Origin: Drouetiella sp036703255
GTDB taxonomy: Bacteria; Cyanobacteriota; Cyanobacteriia; Elainellales; Elainellaceae
Length of the DNA stretch: 64,000 nt
NCBI GenBank assembly: GCA_036703255.1
Contig: DATNPL010000071.1
Span: forward strand, 1-64,000
Direction: 5' to 3'
The notes beneath the pieces are model-generated. The model was given only the letters and a program-made list of their open reading frames with translations. It had not been told where the DNA came from and made no database searches. The stretch's first letter is position 1. The number at the start of each line of letters is the position of its first letter. Shown piece by piece: positions 34,984 through 42,478 of this stretch. The translations under genes and the position numbers were made by a program.

Positions 34984-36324
34984 ATGAAAACTCACCTTAC
35001 TGTTCTGTTAACGCTGGGTTTGTCACTGGGTCTGCACGCACCTCAGATGGCTCAGGCCGCTGGCCCTATTCCAGAAGCCACAGCCGCAGCCCGAGCGGCA
35101 CAGCGGCAGCAGGAAGTTCGGCAGGTGCGCCCCGACAATTATGACCTTCGCCAACACCCCCCCTCAGACTGGCAGTTTTGGCGAAATCTGCTCTGGACAA
35201 CGGCGATCGTCGAACCCCAAGAAGCCTTTGTCGCGGATGGCATGACGCAATTGCTGGCTCTGACCCGGCAAAGCAACCTATCCAGCACGCAAAAGCAGGT
35301 GCTAGACATGGCCATGACGATCGGCAACCAGCTTTACCTCAGCAATCCCGACTTTTATGCCAGCATTGGGCAGCAGTTTAGCCAAACCCTAGCTCAAAGC
35401 CCCGACCCCTACTGGGTGGCAATGGCTCTTTCTGCTCTCTCTAAAGGCAACTCTACCCCTGAGCAGCGGCAGCAGTGGAGCGATCGCGTCCGGCAGCGCT
35501 TCCCTAACTGGGCAAATGATGTCTATCTCAACTCAACGCTGAAAGAGGTCGAGGCGATCGATCAACCTGTGGCATTACCCCCTCTCACCGACCTGTTGAA
35601 TAGCGCCATCGTCCCTAGCCCATCCTCCAATCAGGCGGTGATGTATGTGTTTTGTCGCCCCGATCGCGGGGTGCTGTGTCAAACTGTGCTGAAAGACGGC
35701 AAAGGCAACTTTGTGCGAGAAAATGACCAGCTTTGGTCAGTGCCGCTGCTGCTGCGATCGCTGCATAATCTCTCCTCGGTCTTTACGCGCGGCCAAACGC
35801 CCCAAGGCATTTACCGGATTGAAGGCATCACGCCTCAGCCCGATACGGACTATTTCCGAGCCTTTGGCCTATTTTCGTTGGTCAATCTCTATATTCCGTT
35901 TGAAACCAGCGGTAAGTTGCCCAACACGCTCACCGCCTACCAAAATTTGTTGCCTGCCTCATGGCGCAACTACTTTCCCATGCAGCAGACTTACTGGGCC
36001 GGAAAAGGCGATCGCGATTCTTTCCGAATTCACGGTACGGGCGAATCTCCTGCTTTTTTCAGCAGCAACGCTCGCCATGCTAGCGGCAATTGGAATCCCT
36101 CAATTGGCTGTTTGTCGGCACTAGAGCTTTACGACGAGACGGGACGACTGCAACAGGCCGATATGCCCAAAATTCTTGGAGCGCTACGGGCGATCGGCGG
36201 ACAAAATTTTACCGGATACCTGGTTGTTGTGGATGTGCCGGGAGACAATACACCCGTTTCTTTGGCCGAAATTGAGGCGTCCATTTCAAACGTGGCGGCA
36301 ACTCAGCCCCGCAATTCATTCTGA
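34984..36324 (+). CDS. Exported L,D-transpeptidase-like (YkuD) protein
   Basis: A 446-residue protein with a clean signal peptide (HLTVLLTLGLSLGLHAPQMAQA). The C-terminal third shows a pattern like the YkuD active site: His350 in FRIHGTGESP and Cys376 in PSIGCLSALELY, 26 residues apart. The middle (about 60-300) is helical and not recognised. YkuD domains form 3-3 peptidoglycan crosslinks or attach proteins; related catalytically altered forms exist. It follows the deacetylase fusion by 329 nt on the same strand. The call rests on the H...SxGC pattern only, and conventional SHGC is changed to SIGC. Confidence 0.6.
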   Translation: MKTHLTVLLTLGLSLGLHAPQMAQAAGPIPEATAAARAAQRQQEVRQVRPDNYDLRQHPPSDWQFWRNLLWTTAIVEPQEAFVADGMTQLLALTRQSNLSSTQKQVLDMAMTIGNQLYLSNPDFYASIGQQFSQTLAQSPDPYWVAMALSALSKGNSTPEQRQQWSDRVRQRFPNWANDVYLNSTLKEVEAIDQPVALPPLTDLLNSAIVPSPSSNQAVMYVFCRPDRGVLCQTVLKDGKGNFVRENDQLWSVPLLLRSLHNLSSVFTRGQTPQGIYRIEGITPQPDTDYFRAFGLFSLVNLYIPFETSGKLPNTLTAYQNLLPASWRNYFPMQQTYWAGKGDRDSFRIHGTGESPAFFSSNARHASGNWNPSIGCLSALELYDETGRLQQADMPKILGALRAIGGQNFTGYLVVVDVPGDNTPVSLAEIEASISNVAATQPRNSF

Positions 36325-36407
36325 TCTTGCAGGCTCTAGCACTAAAAATAATCAGGCAAGAGGAAGGTAGAATTCCAAAATCGCAGCGAAATTTACCTGT
36401 TTCATTC

Positions 36408-36713
36408 TCACTCTTCCTGGCGTTTCTTCTTGCCTTTCCCTCTGGGTTTTTCATCCTTTTCATCCTGATCGATCGCCTGGGGAGTTGTGCCAGTAACCCC
36501 CATTTGATTGACAGCGGGTAGCGGAGAGGCTGCTGTTGAAGGGGCTGGCACTGTTGCAGTTGGGCTGGCAGCTGGTGTAGATGGAGTTTGCAGCGATCGC
36601 TGAACCACGATTGGAATTGCGGTCGTGCCTGCTAAGGCAACAGCACTGACGACCCCCTTGACCAGGAGTGATGTGAAACCCTTCTTTTCGGGGGAAGATC
36701 CGGAGTTGCTCAT
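36408..36713 (-). CDS. Small membrane-anchored hypothetical protein
   Basis: A 101-residue protein from the ATG at 36713 (an upstream TTG would add 8 residues). It has a short basic N-terminus, one hydrophobic helix (LLVKGVVSAVALAGTTAIPIVV), a Pro/Ala/Thr/Ser-rich linker (about 40-70) and a charged Lys/Glu-rich C-terminal tail (EKPRGKGKKKRQEE). No family is recognised. It is convergent with the L,D-transpeptidase-like gene. Confidence 0.55.
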   Translation of the reverse strand: MSNSGSSPEKKGFTSLLVKGVVSAVALAGTTAIPIVVQRSLQTPSTPAASPTATVPAPSTAASPLPAVNQMGVTGTTPQAIDQDEKDEKPRGKGKKKRQEE

Positions 36714-36776
36714 ATGAGTTAATTGCTTACTTAACAACCTGTTTACCCAACTGCCTATGGGGAGTGGTATTCATAG

Positions 36777-36823
36777 AAGAATTTTTCGTTGCGTGGACAA
36801 AGCTTATGCAACAAAAAATTCTT
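36777..36823. repeat. Imperfect hairpin of the AGAATTTTTTGTnGCGT family
   Basis: Arms of 18 nt (36777-36794 and 36806-36823) pair with two wobble-type differences around an 11-nt loop containing CAAAGCT. The sequence and the following AATTCTTATCTTTTAGGA tail closely resemble the perfect hairpin at 63880-63924, so the two are copies of one dispersed element. The remaining spacer to 37208 holds only a doubtful small reading frame. Confidence 0.75.
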
Positions 36824-36924
36824 ATCTTTTAGGACTGCCCTATCTGTGTAGGCTAGTGTTCCCATTAATCGAGTCGTTTTGTCATCTGAGGGGCAAATGC
36901 ATAATTCCATTCAGCAACGCCTGA

Positions 36925-37200
36925 ATGTGTTTCAATTTCTTCTTTGTTGTCAGCCGCTCATTTGTTCACTCTCGTTTCTCAGCGTATTTTTCGACATCAT
37001 CTCAGGCTGTGATATGTCCTTCTCAATACGGTACTGTCTCTCCTGCCGTTAAGCCCCTTTCACCCAAATTTTCACAGAAAAGTTTTTCAGCTCTTGATGA
37101 TGATGGCAAGGCCATCATACATTCCTTACTCCAAGAGACTGGGTCTAGTCTCCTACAGGCGATCGTAGAGAGAATTCAGCACCAGACGATCGCCGCATAG
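36925..37200 (+). CDS. Doubtful small ORF
   Basis: A possible 91-residue protein ending 8 nt before the convergent flavoprotein's stop. The N-terminal half is rich in Phe and Ser with no clear start signal. The C-terminal half (ALDDDGKAIIHSLLQETGSSLLQAIVERIQ) looks more like a real amphipathic helix pair. It may be a fragment of a once longer gene or chance. No family recognised. Confidence 0.3.
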   Translation: MCFNFFFVVSRSFVHSRFSAYFSTSSQAVICPSQYGTVSPAVKPLSPKFSQKSFSALDDDGKAIIHSLLQETGSSLLQAIVERIQHQTIAA

Positions 37201-37208
37201 GGCAAAAA

Positions 37209-39182
37209 TCACCAAGTTAGGTTCAGCCCTTGATTGGTCATGTACTCTTGTAGCTGCGCCACTAGATTTTGCGACAGCACATCTGGCGGCAGCACATCTG
37301 GCAGATTAGAGCGATCTTGAAATATCAGCCATCCTGCCGTAGCGCCTGCTGCACCACCGATCACCCACTCCCCATAATGCACTCGTGTGGCGGCATTGAC
37401 GATATGGGTGGCGGCAATGCTCTTCCCGCCAATCAGCAAATTATCAATGCCTTGAGGAATCAAAGCCTCCAACGGAATTTGAATCGGGCGAATCAGCGTT
37501 TCATCGTCTACGGGGGCACTACTGGCTTCCCCAGTATCCATAGAGTTGCGGTAGCGGCAACCGTGCATATCGATCGCGTAGTGGGTCAGCCCAACCGCCG
37601 TAGCGCTAAAGTCTCGTCCGCCTGTCATATCGCGCCGCAGATCAGACTCCTGCATCATGAACTGATTTTGCCCATAGGCGGGTCTGCCCAAGATCCTTCT
37701 GCCTTCTCGGATGTAGGGCATCATGCTTAGCCCAGACAGCGTTCCCATCGGCGCATTGGCTCCCATGAGATAGGTCAAGGGCGTGTTGGGAGTCGCCTTA
37801 GTCTGGATCAGCCATTCGCCAAAAAGCATGGCATGTTCTTCGGCGTGGCGCAGCGAACTCAGCGACAGTCCTCCCATCCAGTTGCCATGTTGCCCAGATG
37901 CCGCAATCTTTGACTCATTCAAAATCAGAGGCGGATCCATGAACACCCAATCATTGCCCCGATTCCAGTTAATCATGGTGATATCCCCCGCTGCCGGAGG
38001 GCCAAAGCGCGGATCATCCCTTTGGGTACTCACCACCCGACGGTACTTAAACAGGCTGGCTCCATCAAACATCGGGAAGCCTTCTAGATCATATTCCCGC
38101 TGATGTTCGCTGCGAGAATAGTCCGGCTGAATTTTGGCCAAGACGTCGCGACTGTAGCCGCGATCGTCCAAAATTGCCATCGTAAACGGAAAGGTAAAAG
38201 CCTGCGTACAGTCGGGGTTGTCTTGCCGCGACGCATAGAGTTCGCTGGTAGTAGCCTGGGCTTCTGAGCCTAAGCGATAGGGAATGCCTGCCCAACCGAC
38301 AAACTCGCCCGTATCGGTGGCATCAATCACAATCATCCGCTTGCCCGCTGGGGGCTGAAGCCGAATCGGCACTTTTTCAAACACCTGATCAGATGACCAA
38401 GAATACCAGGACGGCAATTCCTGCGATGGGCGACCTTTGGGCGCATAGTTGGGGTCACGGGGCGATCGCTGGACGGCATAGACCGCCGTAATTTCTCGTC
38501 CAGTTGGGTCAAACTCTGCCCCCTTAAAAGCAGTGCTGGTTTGCCAGCGGCTGCCCGGAGCCTTTTGAGCCGCCGCCTCTAAAAACTGCTGTGAGACTTC
38601 GGCTCCGATCCTGGGTAGAAAACAGAGTGTGCCGACCCAGCAGCTATTGAGATTGACAACGGGCTGCGCTCCCGATAATCCTGTCCAGGCGGGCAAGGTG
38701 ACTGTTTGCTGTGCCACAAGCTGCTTAAACGCAGTCCAGCTAGCTGAAAAGCTGCCCCTGTTTCGCATTGACGTTGACTCATCCAACGCCGAAACCCCTT
38801 GAGAGCTAATCTGTCCACCTAGCCAGGGCGAAAGCTCAACTAAACAGGTTTTTGCGCCTGCCTGCATTGACTCTGATGCGGCTGAGACACCCCCCAAGGT
38901 TCCGCCAATCACCACGACTTCGCACTCCCATACCTCCTGAGGGTTGGGCAAGGGTGAGAGTTGGGGTCTACCGCTGAGTCGGTTTGCGAGTTTGTCAAAG
39001 GTTGTCGCATCTAGCGCTTTTGCTGTCTCGGTGACGATCGATCCCGCCGAAGACATGGGCGTAGCTGCCCCACCCCAGGAATAATATTGCAGTGCTCCCA
39101 GAAGCCCGCTTGCACTGACTGGAATCAGCAAACCTAAGATTACCAATTGGTTCAGTTGACGAGACGAGATCGGTGGATTCAC
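37209..39182 (-). CDS. FAD-dependent oxidoreductase, exported or membrane-anchored
   Basis: A 657-residue flavoprotein with a GTG start and an N-terminal hydrophobic segment (LVILGLLIPVSASGLLGAL). The dinucleotide-binding motif follows at about 90 (VVVIGGTLGGVSAASESMQAG), then WLGGQISSQGVSALDE, IDATDTGEFVGWAG and a late LLIGGKSIAATHIVNAATRVH segment. This matches the FAD-dependent oxidoreductase group that includes PF12831-type proteins, commonly annotated without a known substrate. It is followed (minus strand) by nothing for 470 nt and is not clearly in an operon. Export of a flavoprotein would fit a Tat or lipoprotein route, but no twin arginine is visible. Confidence 0.82.
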   Translation of the reverse strand: MNPPISSRQLNQLVILGLLIPVSASGLLGALQYYSWGGAATPMSSAGSIVTETAKALDATTFDKLANRLSGRPQLSPLPNPQEVWECEVVVIGGTLGGVSAASESMQAGAKTCLVELSPWLGGQISSQGVSALDESTSMRNRGSFSASWTAFKQLVAQQTVTLPAWTGLSGAQPVVNLNSCWVGTLCFLPRIGAEVSQQFLEAAAQKAPGSRWQTSTAFKGAEFDPTGREITAVYAVQRSPRDPNYAPKGRPSQELPSWYSWSSDQVFEKVPIRLQPPAGKRMIVIDATDTGEFVGWAGIPYRLGSEAQATTSELYASRQDNPDCTQAFTFPFTMAILDDRGYSRDVLAKIQPDYSRSEHQREYDLEGFPMFDGASLFKYRRVVSTQRDDPRFGPPAAGDITMINWNRGNDWVFMDPPLILNESKIAASGQHGNWMGGLSLSSLRHAEEHAMLFGEWLIQTKATPNTPLTYLMGANAPMGTLSGLSMMPYIREGRRILGRPAYGQNQFMMQESDLRRDMTGGRDFSATAVGLTHYAIDMHGCRYRNSMDTGEASSAPVDDETLIRPIQIPLEALIPQGIDNLLIGGKSIAATHIVNAATRVHYGEWVIGGAAGATAGWLIFQDRSNLPDVLPPDVLSQNLVAQLQEYMTNQGLNLTW

Positions 39183-39653
39183 GGTAGGAGGCTCATTAAA
39201 ACGAAAATCAGGAAAGTCGAGATCAAGTTCAAGAAAACACAGGAGTCTATCAAAAGAGAGCTGCCCTGATTAGCGCTTTTCATTCTAGATGCATAGACCC
39301 CTCCGCTATATATAGCGAAATTTTGAGACTTTGGCTCAATTTCGAGGTCAAAAGCCTAGAAATTTTTTGAGTAAGGTATTTTGGGCTAAGCAGCCTTTAG
39401 CGCTGCTCTTCATTCTCCCAGAATGAGAGAACGCTCTAGCGCTACGGCCAACCTAGCGACGACTGAGACAGCCAGGATATCAAGATGCAAGGGGCATGGA
39501 ATACGCACGCGCAGCTATGTCCCTACAATGCCCTAACAACAGCCATAAGCGCTCAGGTTAGGGCAGTAATGCTAACCTGAGCGCAGACTTTGAAATGTGT
39601 GGAAAGGACTCAACCTCTCTGGAGACATCTGAGGAAACCAGCTCTTGAGCAGC
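39183..39653. other. Intergenic spacer with hairpin
   Basis: No gene seen in 471 nt. A 13-bp perfect hairpin with a 10-nt loop lies at 39549-39584, about 70 nt beyond the stop of the glycosidase gene on the minus strand. A short palindrome CGCTATATATAGCG lies near 39303. Confidence 0.6.
39549..39584. repeat. Hairpin downstream of the glycosidase gene (13-bp stem)
   Basis: GCGCTCAGGTTAG (39549-39561) pairs perfectly with 39572-39584 around a 10-nt loop. It lies 70 nt after the minus-strand stop at 39654 and could end transcription, although no T-run follows. Confidence 0.6.
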
Positions 39654-40919
39654 TCATACCCCTGCGCTGTAGGTGCGGATATCTGGCCGGGTCGCAGGAC
39701 TTGCAAACAGAGCTTCGATCGCCGCATCTCGGTTATTCAATGTTTCGTAGAAGAAGAAAGAAATACCGGAAAACTGGCGATCGCGAGCAATTTGTACCTG
39801 GCGCTGAATTTGCCCCGTCTCCACATTCAAGGCGCTCAGTCCTGTCAGAATACCAATACCGACAGGAATCTTGCGCCGCACGGCTTGCAGCTCAGGACGG
39901 CTTAGCTCTGAGGTAAAGCGGTTGTTGTCTGTGCGATAAACCTGGACAATTAGCTCATCGATAAAGCCCAGACGCTGCCAAGCGTACCAATCCTGGAGAT
40001 GGGTTTGGTAAGCGTACTCTTTGGGATTGGGCGACAGGGAAATAATGCAGTCAGGCTTGTGGGTTTTGACCGAAGAATAAATCTTTACCATCAGGTCAGA
40101 AAGCTTGGCCGCGCGCCACTTCATCCATTCTGGATCTTGAGGATTTGTGGGGGGAGTTTTGCCTTTGTGCTCTTGCTTATAGAGCTGCACGGTGTAGGCA
40201 TCGTAGCCCACAGAGACGGGCATGCCCAGATGATCATCAAACTGGATGCCGTCTACATCGTATTTTGTCACCACTTCCGCCACCAGGTCAGCCAAAAACT
40301 GCTGCACTTGAGGATGCGCTGGACTTAGCCAAACCGATCGGTCTGATCCATGAACATTAAAAATTTTATTGCCGTCTTGCCGAGCCGAAACCCAGTCAGG
40401 GTGGAGACGCACTAACTCTGACTCGGCTGGAGCCATTAGCCCAAACTCGAACCAGGGGATCACCGCCAAATCTCGCCCATGCGCCAAAGCCACGGCTTCT
40501 TCTAGCATGTCGCGCTTTTCAAAGGCTGGCTCAGGATCTATTTTTTGTCCACTGGCCGCCTCGGCAACATCGCTGGGATAAAGCGTATAGCCGCCATTCC
40601 AGACCGTCGGATAAATCGTGTTGAAGTTGAGCCGTTCTAGCCGCCGAATCCCTTGACGCAGATTGTCTTTGGAAAACAACACCTCGCTGTCAATGTTCGT
40701 CAGCCAGACTCCCCTAATTTCTGCGCTTGATGCTGCCGGACGCGCCGAAACCTGCGCCAGAGCAGCCGCTGGAAAACGCGCCATCAGGGCGATCGCCATT
40801 CCCAACCCTAACAAACCGACCGATCGCAGCCGCCGCTGCCAAGAGATCGATCGCTTCGCCTGACTTTTACCCCTCAATTGCTGCAACCAGCTCAAAACCT
40901 TCTGATGACTATCTACCAT
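39654..40919 (-). CDS. Exported GHL10-type glycoside hydrolase family protein
   Basis: A 421-residue secreted protein with an N-terminal signal segment (VGLLGLGMAIALMARFPAAALA). The catalytic-type TIM barrel begins EIRGVWLTNIDSEVLFS and includes LERLNFNTIYPTVWNGGYTLYPS, DVDGIQFDDHLG (likely acid/base region) and CIISLSPNPKEYAYQ. These are the features of the DUF187/GHL10 (PF02638) family of glycosidase-like proteins, widespread in filamentous cyanobacteria and Bacteroidetes. The glycan substrate is not known; a cell-wall or matrix polysaccharide is plausible given export. Confidence 0.9.
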   Translation of the reverse strand: MVDSHQKVLSWLQQLRGKSQAKRSISWQRRLRSVGLLGLGMAIALMARFPAAALAQVSARPAASSAEIRGVWLTNIDSEVLFSKDNLRQGIRRLERLNFNTIYPTVWNGGYTLYPSDVAEAASGQKIDPEPAFEKRDMLEEAVALAHGRDLAVIPWFEFGLMAPAESELVRLHPDWVSARQDGNKIFNVHGSDRSVWLSPAHPQVQQFLADLVAEVVTKYDVDGIQFDDHLGMPVSVGYDAYTVQLYKQEHKGKTPPTNPQDPEWMKWRAAKLSDLMVKIYSSVKTHKPDCIISLSPNPKEYAYQTHLQDWYAWQRLGFIDELIVQVYRTDNNRFTSELSRPELQAVRRKIPVGIGILTGLSALNVETGQIQRQVQIARDRQFSGISFFFYETLNNRDAAIEALFASPATRPDIRTYSAGV

Positions 40920-41049
40920 AAGCTAGATGTCAAATCCTCCTCACAGGTTCACACAATTGCCGTAAACACCACACATGGTTTAATACCATAGAGCATTTTG
41001 GCTATTCTTGTAAAATTGCTGACCTACAGCCAGCAATTCTTATCTTGTA

Positions 41050-41100
41050 AACCAAGCCGGAAAAAAGACTGCCTGCGGCAGTCTTTTTTCCGGCTTGGTT
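41050..41100. repeat. Perfect hairpin (24-bp stem, 3-nt loop)
   Basis: Two 24-nt arms (41050-41073, 41077-41100) are perfect complements around the loop TGC. The arm begins AACCAAGCCGG and contains an A6 run, so each side also presents a T6 tract that could act as a terminator in either direction. It lies between convergent-side ends in the 40920-41169 spacer and is followed at once by a second hairpin. Confidence 0.9.
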
Positions 41101-41101
41101 G

Positions 41102-41134
41102 GGGGATTTCGTGCCCTACAGGCACGAAATCCCC
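41102..41134. repeat. Perfect hairpin (14-bp stem, 5-nt loop)
   Basis: GGGGATTTCGTGCC (41102-41115) pairs with 41121-41134 around CTACA. It abuts the 24-bp hairpin. The whole block is enclosed by CCAGCAATTCT (41030-41040) and its complement AGAATTGCTGG (41154-41164), so it has the form of a nested palindromic element. Confidence 0.85.
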
Positions 41135-41169
41135 GATTATGAAATCCATAGTGAGAATTGCTGGATGTG

Positions 41170-42291
41170 TTAGCCCATCTTGACGGCAGTGAAAATCAAA
41201 ATAGCATTCGTAATCACAAAGGAAAGAGAAAATACTAAACAGAGGCGTCTATTGAATAATATGACCGCCTTACTACTCTCAGAGTCAGCGAGTTTTCCCG
41301 ATACGATCGTCGCTAATCCTGCTATGACAACGTATGCCAATGTAAGAATGTGAATCTTATCCAGCAGTGTTACCTGTTCGGTTCTTCCTAAAACTGCTTC
41401 AACTCCTCGCATATTCACGAGAGCAGCGAATAGTGACCCACTCAGCATGCTGATTCGCGAAGTCACTTCTGTGATCTTTAGGAAAAACGATAATAAGCAA
41501 ATGAGAAAAGCGGCATAGACACCTGATGCAACCTTGAGAAAGCTAAAAACACTTTGGCGTTGAACTGAAACTACGAGAGCTAGGCGCGTATAGGTACTTT
41601 CCCCCGATGAAAGTTCAGGATCTCCAAAAGTTGATTTGTAGGTTGTTCCACTCTGCTTCACTTGAAAATTAGTGATCTGCCAACCGTCAAGATGCATATC
41701 TTGCTTGTAGGTCGAATTGGCCGTATCTGGCGTATAGACAAAGTTGGTAGTGTCGTAAACTGTTTCCTCGATGGGAATTTCTAGAACGTGGCGATCGAAT
41801 GGATAATTTTGGATATCCCAGTCATGCCGAAGCGTTGCCTTGACCTTCTGCTGAAACCAGTAAACCTCGCCTTGCTGGCGGAAGGCACCTATTTTATCTT
41901 GGCGCTCAAGTTCGCTTTCGTTACTGATTTCAGTGCTAGTAGCGTTGACTACTTCCATCCTCTTTAAAGGCTGTAGCTCCTTCGAGGGACAAACACTCCA
42001 TAGCCAGAACTCAGCCCCAAAGGAGCGATCGGCTGGGTTGAGGTCATGTAAAGAAGTGATATAGGAGCCAATGCGGCAGGTTTTGGGCTGATCATTGGGG
42101 GCGGCTACTGCTGAGGATGCGCTGCTTAACCAGATGAGCGTGAGAGCAAAGACAAACGCAAGCCTAACGGACATTTGGGCTAGGGGGAGAAGAAAACTTT
42201 TGGGATGGGCGATCGCACCAATTTTCCAATTGCACCAACCTGGCTGCCAATGCCGTTGCCTGTCCTGATTCTGAAGTTCTAAGTCCGTCAT
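41170..42291 (-). CDS. Pentameric ligand-gated ion channel-like protein
   Basis: A 373-residue membrane protein with the layout of prokaryotic Cys-loop-type channels. A signal peptide (SVRLAFVFALTLIWLSSASSAVA, about 41-63) is preceded by an unusual 40-residue extension; a start at Met40 is possible. A beta-rich extracellular domain (about 70-245) holds the loop-like NYPFDRH (162-168) and HDWDIQ. Four helices follow at about 251-272, 279-300, 308-332 and 345-370. The second, SRISMLSGSLFAALVNMRG, has the position of a pore helix. The eukaryotic Cys-loop cysteines are absent, as in GLIC/ELIC. The extracellular domain is shorter and divergent, so gating ligand and ion are unknown. Confidence 0.75.
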   Translation of the reverse strand: MTDLELQNQDRQRHWQPGWCNWKIGAIAHPKSFLLPLAQMSVRLAFVFALTLIWLSSASSAVAAPNDQPKTCRIGSYITSLHDLNPADRSFGAEFWLWSVCPSKELQPLKRMEVVNATSTEISNESELERQDKIGAFRQQGEVYWFQQKVKATLRHDWDIQNYPFDRHVLEIPIEETVYDTTNFVYTPDTANSTYKQDMHLDGWQITNFQVKQSGTTYKSTFGDPELSSGESTYTRLALVVSVQRQSVFSFLKVASGVYAAFLICLLSFFLKITEVTSRISMLSGSLFAALVNMRGVEAVLGRTEQVTLLDKIHILTLAYVVIAGLATIVSGKLADSESSKAVILFNRRLCLVFSLSFVITNAILIFTAVKMG

Positions 42292-42478
42292 GGTTGATCA
42301 CATTAGGGATGGGTGAAATCGCTGCTTTCCCTCAATTTTTCCCAGTGCGACCAACCTAATTGCTATTTCCTAGAGCTTTTCATCTGCATGTAGGGCTTCG
42401 CGCTCGATTGAGCCTAGATTACTCAAGTGAGCAGCGCTATAGCTGCTCTCAAGTCACAATTCAAACTAGGTTTTGAGT

